Shown here piece after piece: positions 32,143 to 42,509 of a stretch of DNA of 64,000 nt. The DNA is taken from contig JALBYF010000063.1 of NCBI GenBank assembly GCA_023212725.1, positions 41,800 through 105,799 of the forward strand, in the 5' to 3' direction. The position numbers and the translations under genes are program-made. The notes under the pieces were generated by a model. The model was not told the origin of the DNA. It searched no databases and worked only from the letters and a program-made list of their open reading frames with translations. Source of the stretch: Tranzscheliella williamsii (Eukaryota; Basidiomycota; Ustilaginomycetes; Ustilaginales; Ustilaginaceae). Positions within the stretch are counted from its first letter, which is position 1, and every line of letters begins with the position of its first letter.

Positions 32143-32624
32143 ATGTCTCCAGCGTCGTCTTCGTCGGAGTACGCCTTTAAGCCCGGCGGATCCCTGAAGC
32201 TGAAAGGCGCAGACGTCAAGAAAGAAAAGAACAAGTAGGTGCATCCGTGCTGATGAGCCTCGTAGTACCGCTTTCCGGTAGGCTGACTACGTCTTCTTCT
32301 GGCTTTGCTGGCCGTTCCAGGAAGAAAAAGGCAAAGTCTTCGCTTTCGTCTGAGCTACGCCATGCCTCGACGTCTGCCCACAAGCCAGCAGAGGCGCGCA
32401 ATGTCGACGAGCTGAAGGAGCAAGCATTACAAGCCTCGTCCGCCTCTTCCAGTAGAGCCATGACCGAGGCGGAGAAGAAGTTCGAGGAGATTCGCAGGAA
32501 GCGTATGCAGGACCGTATCCGCAAAGAAGCGCGGACCACACACAAGGAAAAGGTCGAGGCCTTCAACAAGTACCTCGGATCCCTCTCCGAGCATCACGAT
32601 ATCCCCAAAGTGGGCCCTGGTTGA
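32143..32624 (+). CDS. FAM32A-like (DUF1754) protein, two exons
   Basis: Exons 32143-32234 and 32321-32624 give 131 residues; the 86-bp intron has GTAGGT and TTCCAG borders in phase 2. The N-terminus reads EYAFKPGGSLKLKG followed by a lysine-rich stretch that spans the intron. The conserved C-terminal domain is MTEAEKKFEEIRRKRMQDRI, then THKEKVEAFNKYLGSLSEHH and the terminal DIPKVGPG, a close match to the FAM32A family. The human member is a small nuclear protein found in late spliceosomes, where it promotes 3' exon ligation. That role is known for the family and is inferred here. The end of the protein at KVGPG is exactly that of its relatives. Confidence 0.9.
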
Positions 32625-34302
32625 TCAGGCGCACCTCGGACGAACCCCTGCCTCCTTTCTGTCCCGCCTTGATCATCATGTACAATATTCGATCTTCCGT
32701 TCTTACGGACACATGCACTCTATCGTGATGCCCTAGTGATCCTTTCGGTCAGTATGCGGTCGCTCGTTGGTGATCGAGAGGTGCGCTAGAAGGAAATGTT
32801 GACCGACCATGAGCCATACGTACTATTTTAGAGATGGCGCTTTCAGGGTCCACAGCTGACCATTCGTAATGATCTCGATTGACACAAAACATATTAATGT
32901 AGATACAGCTAGTCATACAACCCAGGCGGAAGAAGGGCCATGTATATGGACCAGCACTTGCAGGCTGGAGGAAGTAGTCCTCATCCAGTCTAGCGATTGC
33001 AACGCCGTACCCTTCACTTTTGGTATCGTTCGTGTCGGCAGACATGCGAGTGATACTTCAGTACACTTAAGCATAGTAGCGCAAACTCGGCACGCGCACT
33101 CCTACAACATCTCGACATCTCCTGTCGCCTACCAGTAAGACCATATGGGACACGCCACTCTGGTTGGCAAGAGTGGCCGTCAGACCGTAGCCGGAGTTTC
33201 ACGGTCACTGCCACCAGTCCCTTAGGCGGTTCAAGCGGTGTTCATCGCGGTATCGCTGCTCGACGAGCTCTACCGTTACAGCGTGCACTACGCCAGCAAG
33301 TCGTTTCCCGGGGCAAAGCGCTGATAGGAAACTAGCGAGTCAAATACACAAAGAACAGGTTAAGCAACCCCTTTGTGTTCGAGACTCCGGCGCTCCCTAA
33401 CTGAGCAGGAGCACCTATGCAAGGCATCGGTCCATTTACATATACATATACACACGCCGCTCGTACATAGAGAGCGGTATGAAATATAACATCGAAACCA
33501 AATCCCCTGCCAGCGTACGTGTGTCCTCACAAACAGGCAACGGCAGCATGCCCCCTTACCAATCCTTCACGCGAGTATATACATCTTCAGGGTGAGGAAG
33601 CTGGTCTCCCTCTTCCTCGACAATCGCTAAGTTGTATAAGCATAAACTGTGTTTAGACTGACCGTGTGGGTTTTGTAGAAATTGCGCTAGCCAAATTCTG
33701 TGACTGTAGAAATCAGTTGGAGGAGCTGCAACGCCATCCAGACCACGTCTCAGCCGAGGAGGGAAAGGTCTTGCTGAGGGATCCCTTGCAAGATATTTGC
33801 TGCCATCACCGCCGAAGAGAGCTGTGCGGAGATTTCTTGCGTTGGAAACAGATCAAGGGTAGCTTTACGCCTGCGGCAGAAACTAAAGAAGCCACCGACG
33901 GGGCTGCGGCTTGTAGCGTCGCAAAGCAAACCGCTATACATGCCGCTCAAAAAAGGGAAGAGCTCCCGCGTCGAAGAGTATGAATAGACAGAAGAAGAAG
34001 GCCAGTGGGAATGCCAATGGGTTGCAAACAGGGTAGGATGCCAATGCTGATAAGGTGATCACTGCCACGACGACCCATGGCTATACGTGATGACAGATCG
34101 GGGAAATCTGGTGGCGTTGATGGGCGATGTGGTGGATTTATCATCTCCCAAAAATCAAATTCTAGCGATCTTATCTTTTGCCTGCATACTGCTACATCAA
34201 CTTCTCTTGCAACTTGTTCAAACAACGCAGACAGGCAAAGCATCCCCCTAGCTAGCAAAGAGCAGGACGACGTTGACGTCGGTCTCGCAGTTGGTCAGCA
34301 CA
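32625..34302. other. 1.7 kb intergenic region
   Basis: No secure gene. It contains TA/CA-rich microsatellite-like sequence around 33,435-33,455. A 47-residue, strongly hydrophobic open frame on the minus strand (34077-33934) is preceded by a possible splice acceptor; this is discussed in the findings. The rest probably holds the FAM32A 3' UTR and the DUF4202 promoter. Confidence 0.45.
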
Positions 34303-35040
34303 ATGGCAACCGCCTTCGACATAGCACGCAACGCCATTGACGAATGTCACAAAAGAGATCCAGCCTATCTCCACCGAGGCTCAACACCGACCACCGCTGC
34401 AGAGGCCAAGAAGGACGAACTGAGCTATGCGGACGGCGTCGAGCACTGGGCCACACATTTGATAGGGTTGCGGCTGGAGACGCCCGAATTCCAGGCTTTT
34501 GCTGCGCAAGTAGCGCCATCGCCCACGTCCGACGTCCGATCCATCACCAAGACCAGCGAGCTCCTCAAGCTCGCTGCGCGCTGTCAGCATCTCGAACGGT
34601 ATCTGACGCCACGGGCCTCGTACCCAGAGGGCAAGGCTGGCTATCTGAAATGGCGCCGCGACCTCTATACGCTACAGGCGAACCGTGCTAAGCAACTGCT
34701 TGTTGAGTCCGGCATCGACGAGGCCGATGCCGAGTGGGTTCGCAAATGGGTGTCCAAGACCGAGCTAGACCCCGGCAAGCCCACCGGCGACATGGGCACG
34801 CAGCTCATTGAAGATGCCGCTGTCCTTGTTTTCCTGCAGGATGAGCTGGAACTCTTTGCGGCTCAGCACTCCGACTACCCAGAGCAGAAGGTTGTCGACA
34901 TCATCAAGAAGACGTGGAGGAAGCTGAGCCCCCTCGCCCAGGAAGAGGCGCTCAAGTTGAGCATGCCGCAGGGCCTCGTCGCCCTAGTGCAGAAAGGGAT
35001 CGCCGCGTTGGAGGAATCGCAGCCAGAAGCGCAAAGGTAA
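34303..35040 (+). CDS. DUF4202 domain protein
   Basis: 245 residues from the ATG at 34303; the frame runs a few codons further upstream without an ATG. It shows the DUF4202 pattern: a short N-terminal helix (AFDIARNAIDECHKRDP), ELSYADGVEHWATHLIGLRL, LKLAARCQHLERYLTPRASYP followed by EGKAGYLKWRRDLY, and VLVFLQDELELFAAQHSDYP with DIIKKTWRKLSP near the end. The histidines and acidic residues in these blocks look like a metal-binding HD-type helical fold, but I know no proven activity. The stop codon TAA lies inside a consensus splice donor (AG/GTAAGC). Splicing to an acceptor at 35171 would change only the last residues (AQR to AQRP). Confidence 0.85.
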   Translation: MATAFDIARNAIDECHKRDPAYLHRGSTPTTAAEAKKDELSYADGVEHWATHLIGLRLETPEFQAFAAQVAPSPTSDVRSITKTSELLKLAARCQHLERYLTPRASYPEGKAGYLKWRRDLYTLQANRAKQLLVESGIDEADAEWVRKWVSKTELDPGKPTGDMGTQLIEDAAVLVFLQDELELFAAQHSDYPEQKVVDIIKKTWRKLSPLAQEEALKLSMPQGLVALVQKGIAALEESQPEAQR

Positions 35041-35199
35041 GCAGCTCATGCGCCTCGCCCGGCAAAGCGAGGCACCCCCTGCCCTTGCACCCAAATATCC
35101 GATCGGAACAACCAGGGCCGTGCTTGTAGCAAGGCAAGACCGTCTCCTGCACATTATACATGCCATTGGCAGACCGTAGCTAAGCACGCCAAACTTTGG

Positions 35200-36575
35200 A
35201 TGAACTTGGTTTGTGCGTGTTTCTTTCCCTTTGCCGGCTTGTTTTTGCCATTTCCTCTGGATTATGCTCTGGTCCAGTCAACGTTAACGCCTACTGCCGC
35301 TACCGCCCTTTGCCTTTGTCTTTGCACGGTAGATCCGCTGAGGTGCTCGGCGCAGGCCTCTTGCCGCCCTCCGCGTCAGCGCCCCGCAGCGCCGAGTCAG
35401 GGTCAGCGTCACAGGGTAAGAAGAAAGCCTCGTCGTCGGCGCCGGTTGCGGCTGGGACCTTTCAACGAGCGCTGAGGCCCACCACTGCGGCGGAGGCAGA
35501 GGCGTTTCTGGCGGCTAGGGCGTCTCGCGAGCCGCCAGCCGACGCTGGAGGGCAGACGTCCTTAGCGGGCGGTTCGGCTGCGGTGGAGGAGCCCGAGTTC
35601 TTCGGGGCGCGGCTCTTGCGCGATGAGGAAGCCATCTGGGAGCACAATGCGTGGGACCACGTTACGCCGCCGGCGGAGCACTACGAGCAGGTGGCGGAGC
35701 TGCTGGCCAAGCAGGCGGAGACCAAGCTGAGCCTGGACGAGGCGGAGGCGTTCCACTCGAACGCGGCGGGCTACTGGGACACGTTCTACTCGGCGCACGA
35801 GAACCGCTTCTTCAAGGACCGCAAGTGGCTGCATCTCGAGTTTCCGGAGCTGGTCGAAGCGACGCTGGCGACGGCTGCCGCGACGACGGTGCTCGAGGTG
35901 GGATGTGGTGCGGGGAATACCGTGTTTCCGCTGCTGGAGATCAACCAGAATCCGCGGCTGCGCATCCACGCGTGCGACTACAGCGCCGAGGCGGTCGGGG
36001 TGGTGCGTGGCAGTGCGCTGTACGCGCACCCGCCCGGCGGCGCGCACTGCCGCGCGTCGGTCTGGGACCTCAGCTCGTCCACCGCGCTGCCCGACGGCCT
36101 CGCGCCCGGCTCGGTCGACATCATCGTGCTCATCTTTGTCTTCTCCGCCCTCCACCCGCGCGAGTGGGCCCAGGCCGTCCGCAACATCAAGAAGCTCCTC
36201 CGCCCCCACGGCCTCGTCCTCTTCCGCGACTACGGCCGCTACGACCTCCCCCAACTCCGCTTCAAGAAGCGCCGCATGCTTCAGGACAACTTCTACCTCC
36301 GCGGCGACGGCACCCGCGTCTACTTCTTCACCCCCGAAGAACTCATCCGCCTCTTCGAAGCCACCCCGCCCCCCTCCGACTCCACCCAGCCCGACCTCCT
36401 CCAGGCCGCCACTGCCGCAGCACAACCCCCCGCCGACGCCGACCGCCCCCGCGCTACAACACACTCCTTCGACACGCTCCAGATGGCTATCGACCGCCGC
36501 CTTATCGTCAACAGGAAGGAGCGCAAGCGCATGTACCGCGTCTGGCTCCAGGCCAAATTCCAGATCCGCCCCTAG
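35200..36575 (+). CDS. TRM140: tRNA(m3C32) methyltransferase, Trm140/METTL2 type (5' end tentative)
   Basis: The class I methyltransferase domain is clear. FGARLLRDEEAIWEHNAWDH precedes FHSNAAGYWDTFYSAHENRF. Then come the SAM-binding VLEVGCGAGNTVFPLLE, ACDYSAEAV, VDIIVLIFVFSALHPREW, a late HGLVLFRDYGRYDLPQLRF and the terminal RKERKRMYRVWLQAKF. Such enzymes make 3-methylcytidine at position 32 of Thr and Ser tRNAs. The main frame (open from 35196) has no ATG before the catalytic core. A workable model is a 13-base first exon (35200-35212, ATG AAC TTG GTT T) joined in phase 1 to 35356-36575, with a GTGCGT donor and GGCGCAG acceptor, giving 410 residues. The 5' end is therefore inference; the domain is secure. 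Confidence 0.88.
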
Positions 36576-36789
36576 CACCACCCCCGTTGTGCAGCCCAAC
36601 ACATGCTCGACATCACACCTGTACAAGTGCCCCCACACAGTCGCCTCAGTATATGCGTCAGGCCGGCGGTGCAGCCATGTGCAGCGAGAATGAAATGTGA
36701 AAATGCAGGACGGTCTCGTCCGCTGACGAGTGCAGGTCGGCAGCTTTTAAGAGCGGAGGGCGAGGCCAAGTAGTCTAGGGTATGGTGTG

Positions 36790-38100
36790 TTAGTCGGAGT
36801 CGGAGTCGTCGCTCATGAACTCGTCCTCGTCCTCGAAGACGGCCATGTCCTCGAAGGCGACCTTGTAGCGCAGGATGCCGCCGATGCCGCCGAAGCCCTT
36901 GCAGAACTGCATGCCCTCTTGCGAGCGGTCGGTGACAAACTCGAGATTGGTGCCGTACTGGCGGTAGTTCTCCGCGAGCCACTCGAGCAGCGGCATGGGC
37001 TCCTCCACCTGCTCCATCGGCTCGCCTGTGGCGCGGTCGTTCATCCTGGACTTGTCCTTCTCCTGCTCCTTGTTGAGCATCAAGATTTGCTGGCTACCGC
37101 TGCTGTCTTTGAGCACGTACCGGGTGACCTCCAGATTCTCCCATACAATCAGCGTCTCGACGGCACCGAGCTCCAACGACTTGAACGTGTCCTCCAGTCC
37201 AAAGCAGTACTTGCCGGTCTCCATGGCGATCTCGTCAAAGTATTTCTGAATGAGCTTTTTCTCCTGAACAAACTTGACGTTCTGCAGCGACTCGGCGGCC
37301 AGCTCGATGGCCTGATTGAACCCGTTCTCTCCGCCGTACGAGACGTCGACAATCTTGACAATCTTGGGCGCCAAGCGGTAGTCAAACATGTCGGACTGAC
37401 TCAACTCGGTCTTAAAGTCAGCCGAACCGGCAAGGACGAGGCCGGCAACGTTGCATTTGTTGTCGGTGATAAAGTGCTGCGTAGAATGCTCGGCGATTTT
37501 TCGAACGTAGTTGTGGCGCGCCTCTTCTCGTAGACGGGCGAAACGCAAGGCGGACTGACCACCACGGCCGTGCTTTTTGGGCAGGTCGACCGAGATCTTT
37601 TGCAGCACGGTTCGGGTGTTGCCTGACAATGTGCCAAAGAGCGAGCCGTTACCGTCCATGATGATGAAGCCGAACTTGGCATCGGCTTCGAGCAGCTCGC
37701 TCAGAGCTTCAGTGTGGAACTTGTTGTCGCAGAGATAGAGAGAGGTGTTGATAGGCTTGAAGGGTTCAAAGGAAAAGTTGACCTTCTTCTCCTTGCCCTC
37801 GTCCGTGAGAATGGTACCGCAGTAGACGATGAGGCCGTTGTCAGGCACCCTGTTGTACAGTTTGAGCCGCTGCTGCGTAGATGTGATGGCCGCCAGAACG
37901 GAGAGACGATTGACGCGAGACTTGATATTGGAGGCAGTACCGTATTCCTGGGTCAGCATGTTGGACGCCTGGGAGATTTGCGATCTGGGCGGAAGGATGA
38001 GCGAGATCATCGAAGTGCCTGCGCCGCGGGCAGCATTGAGCTGCTTTACCAGCTTCTTGATCTTCCAGACCTGGATGTTGGCTTCAGCTGCGTCCGCCAT
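36790..38100 (-). CDS. SUP45: Eukaryotic peptide chain release factor 1 (eRF1)
   Basis: 436 residues from the ATG at 38100, the normal family length and without introns. The stop-codon reading motifs TASNIKS (55-61) and YLCDNKF (122-128) and the hydrolysis motif GGQ (180-182) are all intact. The C-terminal domain ends with an acidic tail ([13 protein letters not shown]) that contributes to eRF3 contact. eRF1 recognises all three stop codons in the ribosomal A site and releases the peptide. It is convergent with TRM140 (214 bases between stops) and divergent from PEX1. Confidence 0.98.
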   Translation of the reverse strand: MADAAEANIQVWKIKKLVKQLNAARGAGTSMISLILPPRSQISQASNMLTQEYGTASNIKSRVNRLSVLAAITSTQQRLKLYNRVPDNGLIVYCGTILTDEGKEKKVNFSFEPFKPINTSLYLCDNKFHTEALSELLEADAKFGFIIMDGNGSLFGTLSGNTRTVLQKISVDLPKKHGRGGQSALRFARLREEARHNYVRKIAEHSTQHFITDNKCNVAGLVLAGSADFKTELSQSDMFDYRLAPKIVKIVDVSYGGENGFNQAIELAAESLQNVKFVQEKKLIQKYFDEIAMETGKYCFGLEDTFKSLELGAVETLIVWENLEVTRYVLKDSSGSQQILMLNKEQEKDKSRMNDRATGEPMEQVEEPMPLLEWLAENYRQYGTNLEFVTDRSQEGMQFCKGFGGIGGILRYKVAFEDMAVFEDEDEFMSDDSDSD

Positions 38101-39047
38101 GGTGAAGACAAGCAGAGCTTAGCAAGAGGTACGATGTCGGGCGGGGCTGGGACGAGCGCCGTGGTGAAACGGTCGGTGGTCGTTATCGGGTGAGGGCGGT
38201 GCCAATAGCACTCGTCTGCGCTAAGTTTGCGACGCAAACGGATCAGACGACGAGAAGAGGGGAGTGCGACGGAGGATGATGGATGATGGCGCCGAGACGG
38301 AGGAGCTGAGCATCGCTGATTTGTGTTTCTGCAGAGCTGAAGAACGCCGCTTTTCGCATTAGAACAGATCGATGCGACAAGAAGAAGCCAACTACAAACG
38401 TCACTCCTTCCTGGCTATGTCGGTATTCAAGAACGAACCGGCCAATACAAAGTTATCAAATCAGGGCGACCCTGCAGATACAAAATTTTGTCACCGTACT
38501 TTAGAAGACATACAAAAATAGCCCAGAGTACCTACCTTTAGCACAATATCCAGTTCAGCATTGCCCAGGCAGTGGTGTGAATGTATATGCAGTGAGGTAC
38601 ACTCAGAAGTAGTCTTCGAGGGCATCCAGATGCCCTCCACTGGCGCTCGCAGCCTGCAGTTCTGAGCCAGGCAGATGTGCGAGCGAAGATCGCAGCCTCA
38701 ATTTGGCCTCTTCCATGTGACGTGAGTAAAAGCTGCGCGACCTAACAGATCAAAGTACACGTACGAGTAAATGCACAGCGTTGACTTTTTGACCGGGCCG
38801 ACTTGGCTTTCAAGCCCAACCGGTTGTGGTAGAGAAGGTCAGACCAATCAAGCTCATGCCCTTTGGAATGCTTGCGTCTGCCGTGTCGATCCTACTGCCT
38901 TCCCTACCATCGTAGCCCCAAAGCGCGGGGCAGACATAGTATGCGTCAAGGAAGAGCATCCAGGAACAAAGAGAACTAGCGTCACCGCAACAAAGCTGAA
39001 CCTGGGGCGTCCTGACATTGACGAGTGGGCTTGGTCTGTAGACTACC
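38101..39047. promoter_or_regulatory. Divergent upstream region, SUP45 / PEX1
   Basis: 947 bases between two outward-facing ATG codons. The middle (about 38,400-38,560) is relatively AT-rich. No further gene is seen; the frames present are short. Confidence 0.45.
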
Positions 39048-42000
39048 ATGTCGAGGTCATCGAGAAGCAAAGGCCGCTCGGCCAAATCGACGCTGGTGCG
39101 GGTGCAGTTCGATGCGACGTTGAAAAGCTCGCTGGTGCATCTGCCCATGGCCCTCTATGCCCCGCTTGTCGACCTGGCAGTCCCACCGCAGTCGCTAGTG
39201 GTAGAGCTCGATTCGTCCCCAACCCATCCTGAGGCGGCACCCTACTATGCCGGGTGGTCCGGCATGAGCGCCGCGCCGCTGTCGGTCAGCAACTCCCTCT
39301 CTCAGCACCCTAACGGCTCATCGACTGCTAGCGGCAAACCGTCCGCTTCCGACGTAATCAACCTGTCGCCTTCGTTAGCAGCCTCGTTCGCCCCGCCCCT
39401 GCAGGAAGGCGCCCTGTGCTTCGTGCGCCTGCTTCGCTCTCCGCCCCTACCGACAGCCAGCAAGATCGATGTCACGCCGCTCTCTGCAGATGACTGGGAG
39501 ATCCTCAGCCTGCATGCGGAAGAGGTCGAGATGAACATGCTCGGCCAAGTCCGCGCCGCGACGGCCGGGCAGGTCCTCGCGGTCCATGTCGGCAGGGGAG
39601 GCAAGACAGTGGTACGCTTCCGTGTCGACTCCACAACTCCGAGCACCGCTTCCCGCCCGGAGGGCGAGGCAGACGACGATGCCGAAGCGGCAGGCATCGC
39701 CGTGCGCCTCACCACGGACTCCGAGGTGATTATCGCCCCGCGGCTGAGGAAGAAGGAGGTGGATCCCACGGCACAAGAAAAACACCAGCTGCATCCGGCC
39801 AAGCCGCTTGCCAACGGCACCGACGGCGAACATCATGTCCACCGTCTCCGGCAGACCGTGCCGAAACTGCTCTGGCGCGTGCTGCCGGCGCGCTTTGCCA
39901 ACGGTCTCGATATGGCCAGCATCACCAATGCGGTCGCGATCCCCGCATCAAGCAGCGGCATCGCCGTCGGCTACACACAGCTACAGCAGGTCTACCCGGA
40001 TGGCCGCTTCTCCATTACAAAAGTCTCGTGTCCCACCAACAACGCAGCCTCCGAGGTCTCCGCCGCCGGTCGAGAAAAAACCACCTCCTCTTCGCGATTG
40101 ACCGATTATGCTGATGCGGGGGCCGTCGCCGGTGAGACAGCCTCGGCGTCTGCTATGTCCTTGCCCAGCCGTCCAACCGCCAGCTCTCGATTCGTCAGTA
40201 TACCGTCGATCACAGTCGGTCAGGACAACAGCAACGTGTGGCCGGATCGGCATGTGCTGGTTGGGACCGTCCTGCGCGAGCAGCTCGGGATCGATGATTA
40301 CGACCTTGTCCGGTTCGGTGCCCCGCCTCCAGGCTCGTCAGGGCCCAGCAAGCCGCCTTTGGCGGTCGGCGCCGGATCAGCAGAGCGACAGGCGTCGGAC
40401 GATCCAGGCGCTGCAATCGAGCTGGCGGGCGTCGACCACATCCTGCAAGGCGCAGCTGACGCTGTCGCGGGCTGTTTCAAGACACGTCGTCTCGCGGGCT
40501 CGCTGCTCCCCGGCTCTGCAGCGAAGCCTTTTGCGGGCTCGAGTAGCTTACTGCTGACAGGTGGGCCCGGAGCGGGGAAGACGGTGGTGGCCACCAAGCT
40601 GGCGTCGCAGCTCGCCGCCGACTTTGACCTGCGGCTCTCGACGGCGTACTTCGACTGCTCGCCCTTCTCGGAGGAGCGCGTCCCCGTCCTGCGCGCGCGG
40701 TTCTCGGAATGGCTCAACGAGGCGGCGTGGAAGTCGCCGAGCGTGTTAGTCCTGGACAACCTTGACCGGATCATCCCTGCCGAGGTCGAGCACGTCGAGT
40801 CGCAGCGCGCGCGCCAGCTGGCCGAGGCGTTCGTCGCGCGCGTTCGCGACTGCGTGCGCAGCTTCGGCGTCTTCGTCCTCGCCACGGCGCAGTCCAACAC
40901 CAGCCTGCACGGCCTGCTCAACTCGAGCCATCTCTGGCTCGACAACATCCAGCTCAAGCCGCCGTCCAAGGAAGGTCGCCGCGACATCCTTGCCCATCTC
41001 GTCCGGCAGAAGCACCAGCTCGCCGGCCGCCATCCGCCACCGCACGACGCCGACCTCAACTTTGTCACACTGGCGAACCAGACCGAAGGTTACCTTCCCG
41101 CGGATCTGCGGGATCTCGTCGAGCGCGCCACGCACCAGGCGGCCATCCGCGCAGCCCGGACCGCCGACCCGCGCCACGCCACGACACTGCTGCCAGACGC
41201 CCGCACAAGCGACGTGCACAAGGTGACTAAGCCGAACGGAGCCACGGCCGCGACACAACACGGAGAAGAGGAGACGGGACTGTCGATCTCCACGGCCGAC
41301 TTCGCCAAAGCGCAGGAAGGTTTCACCCCGCTCTCGCTGCGCGACGTCAAGCTGGAGAAGTCGAGCGTGGCGTGGTCCGACATCGGCGGGCTGGTCGAGA
41401 CGCGTCGCGTGCTGCGCGAGACGCTCGAGTGGCCGACCAAGTACGCGGCGATCTTTGCCAGCTGCCCGCTGCGCCTCCGGTCCGGGCTGCTCTTGTACGG
41501 CTACCCCGGCTGCGGCAAGACGCTGCTGGCAAGCGCGGTGGCCAAGGAGTGCGGACTCAACTTTATCAGCGTCAAGGGCCCCGAGATCCTCAACAAGTAC
41601 ATTGGCGCCTCAGAGAAGTCGGTGCGCGATCTGTTCGACCGGGCACAGGCGGCCAAGCCGTGCGTGCTCTTCTTCGACGAGTTCGACTCGATCGCGCCCA
41701 AGCGTGGTCACGACAGCACCGGCGTCACCGACCGCGTTGTCAACCAGATGCTGACGCAGATGGACGGCGCCGAGGGCCTCGATGGCGTCTATGTGCTTGC
41801 AGCCACCAGCCGGCCCGACCTGATCGACTCGGCGCTGCTGCGCCCCGGCCGGCTGGACAAATCGCTGCTGTGCGACATGCCGACGGCAGAGGACCGGATG
41901 GACATCATCAAGGCCGTTTCGGGCAAGGTTCACTTGCATCCGGAGGTCGACCTGCGCAAGTGGGCGAGCCGGACGGAGGGGTTCTCGGGCGCCGACCTCC

Positions 42001-42509
42001 AGGCGCTAATCTACAACGCCCATCTCGAGGCCATCCACGAGTCGATCAACAGCACCGCGCCCGATCCTACCGAGAAGGCGGATAAGAACGGCACTGACAA
42101 AGGCGTCCGCTTCGTCAGCTTTGGCGGCGACAGCGCGTCGACAAGCGCAGGCAAGACGCTCAGCGGTGCCGAGAAGCAGGCCCTGTCTCGCAAGCTGGAG
42201 CTGGTGCTTGAAATGCAGGCGGAGCAACGCGCTGCACAGCGAGCACGCAGCCACCGAATCCTCCCGCGCGCCGGACACGCTGCCGCCAACGGCTCCCACC
42301 CCGCGCAGGCGGCCGCCAAACCAAAGAGCAACGTCCTCGTCACGCAAAGACACCTGGAAACGTCGCTCGAAACCACACGGCCCAGTGTGCCCGCAGAGGA
42401 ACAGAGGCGGCTGCGCAGGATCTACACGCTGTTTGCCGGCGACCGAGACGGCCACTTCCCCGACGGCGAGGCCAGCCAGGAGATTGGTGCGCGGAGCAGC
42501 CTCATGTAG
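39048..42509 (+). CDS. PEX1: Peroxin-1, AAA ATPase of the peroxisomal export complex
   Basis: 1,153 residues from the ATG at 39048, no introns. A Pex1 N-terminal double-psi barrel region (LVHLPMALYAPLVDLAVPPQ; YYAGWSGMS) precedes two AAA modules. D1 has Walker A GGPGAGKT at 505-512 and a Walker B ending in DNLD, so the usual acidic glutamate is replaced. D2 has Walker A GYPGCGKT at 818-825, Walker B VLFFDEFDSIAPKRG and ALLRPGRLDKSLLCDMP, and is fully canonical. Pex1 with Pex6 extracts ubiquitinated Pex5 from the peroxisome membrane so that import can continue. Ser/Ala-rich inserts are present at about 340-400 and the C-terminus. The third codon position is very GC-rich throughout. Confidence 0.96.
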   Translation: MSRSSRSKGRSAKSTLVRVQFDATLKSSLVHLPMALYAPLVDLAVPPQSLVVELDSSPTHPEAAPYYAGWSGMSAAPLSVSNSLSQHPNGSSTASGKPSASDVINLSPSLAASFAPPLQEGALCFVRLLRSPPLPTASKIDVTPLSADDWEILSLHAEEVEMNMLGQVRAATAGQVLAVHVGRGGKTVVRFRVDSTTPSTASRPEGEADDDAEAAGIAVRLTTDSEVIIAPRLRKKEVDPTAQEKHQLHPAKPLANGTDGEHHVHRLRQTVPKLLWRVLPARFANGLDMASITNAVAIPASSSGIAVGYTQLQQVYPDGRFSITKVSCPTNNAASEVSAAGREKTTSSSRLTDYADAGAVAGETASASAMSLPSRPTASSRFVSIPSITVGQDNSNVWPDRHVLVGTVLREQLGIDDYDLVRFGAPPPGSSGPSKPPLAVGAGSAERQASDDPGAAIELAGVDHILQGAADAVAGCFKTRRLAGSLLPGSAAKPFAGSSSLLLTGGPGAGKTVVATKLASQLAADFDLRLSTAYFDCSPFSEERVPVLRARFSEWLNEAAWKSPSVLVLDNLDRIIPAEVEHVESQRARQLAEAFVARVRDCVRSFGVFVLATAQSNTSLHGLLNSSHLWLDNIQLKPPSKEGRRDILAHLVRQKHQLAGRHPPPHDADLNFVTLANQTEGYLPADLRDLVERATHQAAIRAARTADPRHATTLLPDARTSDVHKVTKPNGATAATQHGEEETGLSISTADFAKAQEGFTPLSLRDVKLEKSSVAWSDIGGLVETRRVLRETLEWPTKYAAIFASCPLRLRSGLLLYGYPGCGKTLLASAVAKECGLNFISVKGPEILNKYIGASEKSVRDLFDRAQAAKPCVLFFDEFDSIAPKRGHDSTGVTDRVVNQMLTQMDGAEGLDGVYVLAATSRPDLIDSALLRPGRLDKSLLCDMPTAEDRMDIIKAVSGKVHLHPEVDLRKWASRTEGFSGADLQALIYNAHLEAIHESINSTAPDPTEKADKNGTDKGVRFVSFGGDSASTSAGKTLSGAEKQALSRKLELVLEMQAEQRAAQRARSHRILPRAGHAAANGSHPAQAAAKPKSNVLVTQRHLETSLETTRPSVPAEEQRRLRRIYTLFAGDRDGHFPDGEASQEIGARSSLM

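Noticed and set aside
35562..36638. 358-codon open frame on the minus strand antisense to TRM140
   Set aside because: It lies entirely opposite a conserved methyltransferase. High GC at third positions removes stop codons on the opposite strand, and the translation is low-complexity Arg/Val/Glu-rich without domains.
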